Source: Actinomycetota bacterium (GTDB lineage: Bacteria; Actinomycetota; CADDZG01; JAHWKV01; JAOPZY01). Taken from it: 40,807 nucleotides of DNA. The position numbers and the translations under genes were made by a program. The stretch lies in NCBI GenBank assembly GCA_035765775.1, contig DASTWV010000003.1, positions 1 through 40,807 of the forward strand, given 5' to 3'. Below the pieces are notes generated by a model. The model searched no databases. It was not told the origin of the DNA and saw only the letters and a program-made list of their open reading frames with translations. This document shows, one piece after another, positions 11,423 through 17,350 of this stretch (the stretch's first letter is position 1; each line of letters opens with the position of its first letter).

Positions 11423-14400
11423 ACCACCGCCTCACGAAGCGCCCACCGCGGCCCGCGCTCTGCGCGGCCGCGGTGGGCCTTCTTGCACTCGGATTGCCGG
11501 TGGGTACCGGATCGGCCGCCCCGGCGGCGGTCCCACCCGCGCCTGCGAGAGCAGCCGCCGGGCCGCCGACCACCCCGGCCCACGCCGAGTCTGAAGGCTT
11601 CCTGCTCCGCGCCGCGCAGGGTGAGAGCGTGCGGCCGGGGCCGGCCTGCCCGGCCGGCGCACCGGTACGCAGCTATGACGTCGCCGCGATCGGCGTGGAC
11701 ATCACCCTCAACCGCTACCTGGACCACGACCCCCTGGGCGAGATGTTCGCTCTGACCGCGGATCTTCCCCGGGTTCGAGCGGAAGACGCGGCCAACGCCC
11801 GCGCCCGGGCGGCGGGCGGGCCGCTGGTGGTGACCGCCACCGCCGGCTCGACGGTCACGGGTGGGGTGCTGGACTCCGCAGTAACCATCGGGCTCCAGGG
11901 CGACGCCATCCAGCCGCTCACCCTGCGGGTCCGCCAGGGCGAGTGCCTGCGCATCACGCTCCACAACCAGTTGCCGCGCGGTGAGCCGGTCGAGCTCCAC
12001 CTCCACGGGTCGTCGCTGACGGTGCGCGGGGGCGGTCCGGCGACGGCGGCGAACCCGGCTGCCACCGCCGGCCCGGGCGGGACCGTCACCTACGAGTGGG
12101 CGGTCGGTGCCCGCGAGCAGCCGGGCACCCACTACTTCCATTCCCATGCCCTCGAGCGCACCCAGACCGACCACGGGCTCTTCGGGGCGGTGATCGTGGA
12201 ACCGGCCGGGTCCAGCTGGCTCGACCCGGCCACCGACCACCCGCTCACCACCGGGTGGGCCGCCGTCGTCGTACCGCCCGATGCCGGTGCATTCCGGGAG
12301 TTCGTCCTCTACTACCACGAGATCGGCGACGAGAACTACCAGCTGCTGGACCGCTCGGACAACTTCATCCCGCTGGTCGACCCGGAGCTGGGGGCCTACC
12401 GCCCCGCCGCCCGCGCCCTGAACTACCGCAGCGAGCCGTTCGCCAACCGCATGAGCCTGCAGAAACTCGTCGACGGCGAGTTCGACGAGTCGGCGTCGTA
12501 CAGCTCCGCCGTCTTCGGCGACCCGGCGACCCCGCTGATGCGCTCGTACCTGGGCGAACGGGTGATCCAGCGCATCGTGCATGCCGGGGCCGAGGTCCTC
12601 CACGTCCACCACGTCCACGGCGGGTCGATCCGCTGGCATCGCCAGCCGGGCCTGGCCCCCGCCGATCCCCCGGGGCTCACGAAGCACCCGCCCCTGCTGC
12701 CCGGGGACTCCGACCTTACCGACGCCCAGGCGATCGGCCCGTCGGAGACCTTCGACACCGAGAACGAGTGCGGCGCGGGCGGCTGCCAGCAGTCCGCCGG
12801 CGACTTCATGTACCACTGCCATGTCGCCCACCACTACTTCGCCGGCATGTGGGGGATCTGGCGGGTCTACAACACCCTCCAGGCGCCCGGCTCGCAGACC
12901 GATGACCTCACCCCCCTGCCCGAGTTGCCCGGGCGCACCGGGGACACACCGGCCGCGGTGGCGTCCGATCAGCTCGTCGCCGCCCACGCGACCGCCGGCC
13001 CCGCCGGCCAGCCCCTGACGGCCAGCACCCTGGCGGGATGGGTGGAACAGCAGCTCCCGCCCCCGGGCGTGCCGAAGGGCTACGACGCCGCCGTGATGGA
13101 CTGGGCCCGCCAGGGGGACCGGTACCTCGCCCCGGCGGAAGATACCCGGGCATGGCCCGGTTACCGACCCATGGCGCCGGGCACACGGCCCCCGATCCTC
13201 TTCGACGCCCGGACCGGCCTCGTGGCCTACCCGCTGCTGCAGCCGCACTTCGGCAGCCGCCCGCCCTTCGCCCCCAACCACGGGCCGGCCCCCTTCCTGG
13301 ATCCGACGCCGAACGGGGCCGACCCCCCGCCGCCCGGGGGGAGCGGCCCGTTCAGCGTGTGCCCAACCGGGACGCGCCCCGACGAGCTGGCGATCAACGC
13401 CATCACGGTGCCCCTGACCCTGAACCGCAAGGAGAACCTCACCGACCCCACCGGCGAGCTGTACGTCCTGCGCGACCAGGAGGCGGCGGTCCGGGCGGAG
13501 GGAGGCGATGCCCTGCGCCGGCCCCTGGCCATCCGGGCCAATGCGGGCCAGGACTGCGTCGACGTCCTGTTCCGCAGCGAGCTGGAGGACAACGCGATCA
13601 ACCACATGTTCGCCAAGGCGGACATCCACATCCATTTCGTTCAGTTCGATGTGCAGGGCAGTGACGGGGTGGACACCGGCTTCAACTACGAGCAGGGGGT
13701 GCGCCCCTACACCGTCGAGGGGGAACGCCTTGCCGCTCCCACCCCGGCGGGGGCCACCACCGCCGTCCTGGGATCCACCACCCGCTTCCAGCCCGGGGAG
13801 GTCGTGGGGGTGGGCATGGACCAGGACGCCAGCTTCGAGGCCCGCAGGATCGCCGCGGTCCAGGGGACGACGCTGGTCTTCGACCGGCCGCTGGCCTTCC
13901 CCCACGGGGCGGGCGAGATCGCCAGCACCGAGTTCGTGCGCTACCGCTGGTACCCCGACGTCGAGTTCGGCACCGCCTACTTCCACGACCACGTCAACGC
14001 GCTGTCCTCGTGGGCGCACGGCTTGTTCGGTGCCCTGATCGCCGAGCCGCCGGACTCCAGCTACCACGACCCGCAGACCGGCGCGGCGCTGCCCAGCGGC
14101 CCGGCCGCCGACATCCACACCACCGGCACCGCCTCGGCGGACGTGCGCGGGAGCTTCCGGGAGCAGGTGATGTTCATCCAGGACGACAACGCCATCACCT
14201 CGGTAGGGCGGTCCTCGGGCAGCTCGCTCAACCTGCGGGTCGAGCCGCTGGACGACCGCACAGGGAACCCCGCCGAGCTGTTCAGCAGCACGCTCTACGG
14301 CGACCCGGAGACCCCGGTCATCCGGGCCTACCTCGGGGATCCGGTGGTGGTCCGCACCCTGGTGGCCGCCACCAACGACGTGCACACCTGGCATATCGAC

Positions 14401-15780
14401 GGGCACAGCTTCCGGGCGGAGTCCTTCGACAGCCGGGCGCCGCCGGTGGACACCATCCACGTCGGGATCTCTGAGCGCTACGACCTGAGCATCCCGGCGG
14501 CCGGTGGGGCGCAGCGCCTCCCCGGTGACTACCTCTATTACGACGGCCGCTCGTACAAGCTCCGGGAAGGGGCCTGGGGGCTGCTGCGCGTGCTGGCCCA
14601 GCCCACCCCGTCGCTGCAGCCGTTGCCCGGTCACGAATCCCTACCCGTCCCGGCCTCCAGCGTCTGCCCGGCCGGTGCCCCGGGGCGTACGTTCTCGGTG
14701 GCCGCCCTGGCGGTGCCGCTCCCGATGCTGGCCACCACCTCGCCCCCCCGGATGGGCAAGGTCTTCGTCATGGAATCCAGCGTGGCGTCGGTGGCGTCGG
14801 GCCGCACGGCACCCGGGCCGCTGGTCCTGCATGCCGATGTGGGGGACTGCATCACCGTGCACCTGCGCAACGCCACGGGGGGTCCCGTGTCGCTGCATCC
14901 CGACCAGCTGGCCTTCGACCCGGCCCGCTCTGCGGGAGTCGCGGCCGGCGCGGAGCCGGTGCAGGCCGCCCCGCCGGGCGGGACCTACACCTACACCTGG
15001 TACGCGCCACCCGAGGTCGGACCCACCGCCGCACTCCTGCAGGACTTCGGCGACCCGCTGCACAACCTGGGGGCGGGGCTCTACGGTGCGGTGATCGTGG
15101 GCCCCCGGGGAGCGACCTACCGGGATCCGGGAACCGGTGCCGACGCCTCGGCGACCTCGTCGTGGGCAGTCGACGTCCACACCGCCTCCGGCTCGTACCG
15201 GGACTTCTCGTTGTTCCTGCAGGACGAGGACGCCGGCATCGGGACCCACCGGATGCCCTACACCACCAGGGTGGACGGCCCGGTCGGCATCAACTACCAG
15301 GCGACGCCGTTCACCGGGCCGCGCCCCGCGGCGGCTAGCACGCCGGTGCTCATGGCCCTGGCGGGGGACCCGGTCCACATCCACGTCCTGGTTCCCTTCA
15401 GCGAGCAGGACCAGGTCTTCAGCGTGGAGGGCCAGCGGTGGCCGGTCGAGGCCGGCGTCCCGGGCTCCACCCTGGTGAGCTCGCTGCAGGTGGGCGCCGA
15501 CGAGGCCGTCACCCTGGTCCTCGCTGGCGGCGCGGGGAGCGGGCCGGGGGTCTACGAGTACGGCGACGCCCGGGCGCCCTACCGGGAGGCGGGGATGTGG
15601 GGCACCTTCCGGGTGAGCTGCCCCGGAGCGCTGCCCATCCGGCCCCTGGCCTCCTCGACAACCCCGGCCGCGTGCGCCGGCGCTCCAACCCTCGTGCGCC
15701 GGGCTGCTCTCCCGGTGGCCGTCGTGGCCGGTGGGGGTGCCGTCCTGGTTGCCCGGAGGCGCCGGCGCCAGCCTCGCTAG
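11419..15780 (+). CDS. Six-cupredoxin-domain multicopper oxidase, secreted and C-terminally anchored
   Basis: About 1453 residues from CTG 11419, or 1435 from GTG 11473. Three repeats of a two-domain unit each open with a CPAGAP-like motif. Unit 1 keeps HLH (194, 196), HYFHSH (238-243), HVHHVH (395-400) and HCHVAHHYFAGM (466-477). Unit 2 keeps HIH (737, 739), HDH (856, 858) and HTWHIDGH (989-996) but has lost the HCH segment. Unit 3 has lost nearly all ligands. This is a ceruloplasmin/MnxG-like plan, able to oxidise metals (Mn, Fe, Cu) or organics; the substrate is unknown. The C-terminus has a TM helix then RRRRRQPR. The CTG start is preferred because it supplies the basic n-region LNHRLTKRPPRP of a signal peptide, overlaps the previous stop (CTGA) and follows GAAGG. 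Confidence 0.88.
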   Translation: MNHRLTKRPPRPALCAAAVGLLALGLPVGTGSAAPAAVPPAPARAAAGPPTTPAHAESEGFLLRAAQGESVRPGPACPAGAPVRSYDVAAIGVDITLNRYLDHDPLGEMFALTADLPRVRAEDAANARARAAGGPLVVTATAGSTVTGGVLDSAVTIGLQGDAIQPLTLRVRQGECLRITLHNQLPRGEPVELHLHGSSLTVRGGGPATAANPAATAGPGGTVTYEWAVGAREQPGTHYFHSHALERTQTDHGLFGAVIVEPAGSSWLDPATDHPLTTGWAAVVVPPDAGAFREFVLYYHEIGDENYQLLDRSDNFIPLVDPELGAYRPAARALNYRSEPFANRMSLQKLVDGEFDESASYSSAVFGDPATPLMRSYLGERVIQRIVHAGAEVLHVHHVHGGSIRWHRQPGLAPADPPGLTKHPPLLPGDSDLTDAQAIGPSETFDTENECGAGGCQQSAGDFMYHCHVAHHYFAGMWGIWRVYNTLQAPGSQTDDLTPLPELPGRTGDTPAAVASDQLVAAHATAGPAGQPLTASTLAGWVEQQLPPPGVPKGYDAAVMDWARQGDRYLAPAEDTRAWPGYRPMAPGTRPPILFDARTGLVAYPLLQPHFGSRPPFAPNHGPAPFLDPTPNGADPPPPGGSGPFSVCPTGTRPDELAINAITVPLTLNRKENLTDPTGELYVLRDQEAAVRAEGGDALRRPLAIRANAGQDCVDVLFRSELEDNAINHMFAKADIHIHFVQFDVQGSDGVDTGFNYEQGVRPYTVEGERLAAPTPAGATTAVLGSTTRFQPGEVVGVGMDQDASFEARRIAAVQGTTLVFDRPLAFPHGAGEIASTEFVRYRWYPDVEFGTAYFHDHVNALSSWAHGLFGALIAEPPDSSYHDPQTGAALPSGPAADIHTTGTASADVRGSFREQVMFIQDDNAITSVGRSSGSSLNLRVEPLDDRTGNPAELFSSTLYGDPETPVIRAYLGDPVVVRTLVAATNDVHTWHIDGHSFRAESFDSRAPPVDTIHVGISERYDLSIPAAGGAQRLPGDYLYYDGRSYKLREGAWGLLRVLAQPTPSLQPLPGHESLPVPASSVCPAGAPGRTFSVAALAVPLPMLATTSPPRMGKVFVMESSVASVASGRTAPGPLVLHADVGDCITVHLRNATGGPVSLHPDQLAFDPARSAGVAAGAEPVQAAPPGGTYTYTWYAPPEVGPTAALLQDFGDPLHNLGAGLYGAVIVGPRGATYRDPGTGADASATSSWAVDVHTASGSYRDFSLFLQDEDAGIGTHRMPYTTRVDGPVGINYQATPFTGPRPAAASTPVLMALAGDPVHIHVLVPFSEQDQVFSVEGQRWPVEAGVPGSTLVSSLQVGADEAVTLVLAGGAGSGPGVYEYGDARAPYREAGMWGTFRVSCPGALPIRPLASSTTPAACAGAPTLVRRAALPVAVVAGGGAVLVARRRRRQPR
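11441..11484 (+). terminator. Intrinsic terminator inside the multicopper oxidase signal-peptide region
   Basis: GCCCACCGCGG and CCGCGGTGGGC pair outside, and CCGCGC and GCGCGG pair inside around a TCT loop: about 17 bp with one bulged C (11441-11478). CTTCTT follows at once. This is the strongest terminator-shaped sequence seen in the window. It lies 19 bases after the lipoprotein stop and, if the oxidase starts at CTG 11419, within its coding sequence. Translating ribosomes would then open the stem and allow read-through. Confidence 0.7.
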
Positions 15781-15794
15781 GGGCGCCGGGGCGC

Positions 15795-15862
15795 TATGCG
15801 GTCACTTGCCCGCGTTTCGGGGGCGAATCGACCTGCGATGATGTGGGCGGCGGCCCGGGTTC
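15795..15862 (+). repeat. Dispersed palindromic repeat, copy 1
   Basis: The 34-bp core is 15800-15833: GGTCAC at the left, AATCGACC at the right, with CCCG-CGTTT-CGGG in the middle. TATG precedes it, and similarity to copy 2 continues downstream (GACCTGC.A.GAT.TGGGC) to about 15850 or slightly beyond. It lies between the stop of the multicopper oxidase and a converging gene remnant. GGTC and GACC at the ends pair. Confidence 0.75.
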
Positions 15863-15867
15863 GGTGC

Positions 15868-15999
15868 CCCCCGCACGGAGATAAGGACCTCGCCGGTCTT
15901 GCCGGGCCCGATGGCGCCGGTCAGCCTCCCCACCTTCCCCGCCATTTCCACTGCACTGGCCCCCAGAGGGATCGGGCCACCCGTTGTCCGTCGTGCCAC
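15868..15999 (-). pseudogene. Remnant of a gene with an NfeD-like C-terminal domain segment
   Basis: The minus-strand frame from GTG 15999 reads a segment (EMAGKVGRLTGAIGPGKTGE, then VLISVRG) that resembles the OB-fold domain of NfeD-type membrane proteins. After ISVRG, at about 15868, resemblance stops and the frame runs through the dispersed repeat to a stop at 15802 (65 codons in all). The upstream membrane part is also absent. The end of the match falls within a few bases of the repeat edge, as if the gene was truncated when that sequence arrived. Family assignment is from motif memory only; a short unrelated ORF is possible. Confidence 0.35.
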
Positions 16000-16026
16000 G
16001 CCTCACAGGCGTTGTGGGTCCCCCGG

Positions 16027-16638
16027 TCAGTCCTTACCAGGTTTTTTGCGCGGTCGGTGGGCCCCGCCGGTGTCCAGGTAGCCCTCCAGCGTGGCGATGG
16101 TCTCGTCGAGCCACTCGACCCATCCCTGCTCCAGGCGGATGCCCAGGCGGAGCGTCAGCAGTGGGTAGGGGGGCGAGCCGCCGGGGTCCCACATCCGCAG
16201 GGCGGGCTCCATCTGCTGGTAGCCGGCGAGGAGATCGGCGTGGCGGGTGCGCCGCCCCCGCAGCATGGCCACCAGCGCTGCCGGCCCCACCTGGTCCCCG
16301 AAGAACACCTTGGCGAGCGCCTCGTCGTAGTAGCGCACCGAGGCCTCCGGCGAGTGGAGCCAGGACTCGAGCGCTGCCCGGCCGGCGGGCGTCAGGGTCA
16401 GGAGCCGCCGGCGCCGGGCATTGTCGCCCGCCTCCTCGGCCACCAACCCGTCCCGGACCAGGCGCCTCGCCTGCTGGTAGACCTGGCTGTGGGCGGCCGA
16501 CCAGAAGAAGCTCACCGTGCCCGCCATCGCCTTCTTCACGTCGTAGGCGGACATGGGGCCGAGGGCCAGGAACGCCATGAAGACGTAGTCCCCGGCGGGC
16601 AGCGGTCCCGGTTTGGCGGGCGGATCCGGACTTGACAT
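16027..16638 (-). CDS. PadR-family transcriptional regulator
   Basis: About 203 residues from ATG 16638 (MSSPDPPAKPG). The PadR winged helix is clear: VFMAFLALGPMSAYDVKKAM, then HSQVYQQARRLVRDGLVAEE and a wing with RRRRLLTLTPAGRAAL. The C-terminal half is the helical dimerisation region (PadR C-terminal, Vir-like). The open frame continues 11 codons upstream into the inverted repeat; I take the later ATG. It is divergent from an SCP2-like gene, with a perfect inverted repeat between. Autorepression plus control of the neighbour is the expected mode. The inducer is unknown. Confidence 0.9.
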   Translation of the reverse strand: MSSPDPPAKPGPLPAGDYVFMAFLALGPMSAYDVKKAMAGTVSFFWSAAHSQVYQQARRLVRDGLVAEEAGDNARRRRLLTLTPAGRAALESWLHSPEASVRYYDEALAKVFFGDQVGPAALVAMLRGRRTRHADLLAGYQQMEPALRMWDPGGSPPYPLLTLRLGIRLEQGWVEWLDETIATLEGYLDTGGAHRPRKKPGKD

Positions 16639-16659
16639 GGGTACAGGATGGACTATTGT
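16632..16659 (+). promoter_or_regulatory. Promoter for the SCP2-like gene
   Basis: TTGACA (16632-16637), a perfect -35, is followed after 16 bases by TATTGT (16654-16659). The -35 lies inside the first codons of the divergent padR gene, and the -10 overlaps the spacer of the PadR-type inverted repeat, so bound repressor would block it. Confidence 0.5.
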
Positions 16660-16678
16660 TTCGTAGTCCATCCTGTAC
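16641..16678. promoter_or_regulatory. Perfect 15-bp inverted repeat, probable PadR operator
   Basis: GTACAGGATGGACTA (16641-16655) and its exact reverse complement TAGTCCATCCTGTAC (16664-16678) flank an 8-base spacer, TTGTTTCG. It lies between padR and the SCP2-like gene, directly before the padR start. PadR sites are usually dyads of this size. As RNA it would form a 15-bp hairpin. Confidence 0.7.
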
Positions 16679-16716
16679 TATTGGCAGCCGAAGGGATGGG
16701 GACAAGGGAGGGGCAC

Positions 16717-17157
16717 GTGACCGAGGAGCGGCGATTCCTGGCGGTAATGATCGGCGGCAAGTCGGACGAGGAGATCGAGTCGTTCATCACCACGCTGGGG
16801 GGCATGGAGCCGGTCGTCGACCTGGTCTTCGCCCTGATGCCCCAGGAGCTGGATCCGGCGAAGGCCAAGGACTGCATCCTGGGCTGGGAGATCAGCTCCG
16901 GCGACCAGAAGGTGAGCTACCGCACCGAGGTGCGCAATGGCACGCTGACCGCCGAGAAGCGCGAGCCCGGCGACGACACCACTGCCACGATCATCATCGA
17001 CATGGTCGAGTTCCTGCGCATCATCATCGAGGAGCGCGAGGCGCCAAAGGACTACGTCCTGGGCAAGTTCAAGGTGAAAGGCGACCTGGTGCTGGCCTAC
17101 AACGTGCCGGAGATGTTCCCCTTCAAGGAGAAGCCCTCGCTCACCGCCTCTGCCTGA
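16717..17157 (+). CDS. SCP2-like sterol/lipid-carrier domain protein
   Basis: 146 residues from GTG 16717, chosen because AAGGGAGGGG lies just upstream; in-frame ATGs at 16696 and 16648 are less well placed. The sequence resembles the SCP2 fold: repeated strands (GWEISSGDQKVSYRTEV, NGTLTAEKREP, DTTATIIID), then MVEFLRIIIEEREAPKDYVLGKFKVKGD and a C-terminal helix. Members bind acyl chains or hydrophobic cofactors in the cytoplasm. Divergence from PadR and the shared operator suggest induction by a lipid-like or phenolic compound. No enzyme partner is adjacent, so the ligand cannot be guessed. Confidence 0.7.
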   Translation: MTEERRFLAVMIGGKSDEEIESFITTLGGMEPVVDLVFALMPQELDPAKAKDCILGWEISSGDQKVSYRTEVRNGTLTAEKREPGDDTTATIIIDMVEFLRIIIEEREAPKDYVLGKFKVKGDLVLAYNVPEMFPFKEKPSLTASA

Positions 17158-17180
17158 CGCGCGGCAGCACCTGCGCGGTC

Positions 17181-17215
17181 GTGCCACCACCATCTGGCAA
17201 CAGTGGTGGTGGCAC
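17181..17215 (+). terminator. Terminator hairpin after the SCP2-like gene
   Basis: GTGCCACCACCA (17181-17192) and TGGTGGTGGCAC (17204-17215) are perfect 12-bp arms around an 11-base loop, 24 bases after the stop codon. The tail is CCTTGAGG, not a clean T-run, so it is terminator-like rather than canonical. Confidence 0.6.
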
Positions 17216-17306
17216 CCTTGAGGAATCCCCCGCTTCCCCCTAACCTGGCGCCCGAACAAGGCGTCCGGGGTGGGCGCACTACGGAAGGAAGTGGCTGTAG
17301 GCCGGT

Positions 17307-17322
17307 GTGCGGTGCACCGCAC
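17307..17322. promoter_or_regulatory. Perfect 16-bp palindrome upstream of the secreted metalloprotease
   Basis: GTGCGGTGCACCGCAC is self-complementary and lies 28 bases before the GTG start at 17351. It could be a repressor site for the protease gene. No regulator is adjacent, and a convincing -10/-35 was not found. Confidence 0.35.
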
Positions 17323-17350
17323 ATGGCGTACGGCCAGGGAGGGGGTTCCT

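Noticed and set aside
10867-14634. Minus-strand open frame of 1255 codons opposite the copper genes
   Set aside because: Shadow of the multicopper oxidase and cupredoxin genes, whose copper motifs prove the plus frame; such frames are expected at about 70% GC.
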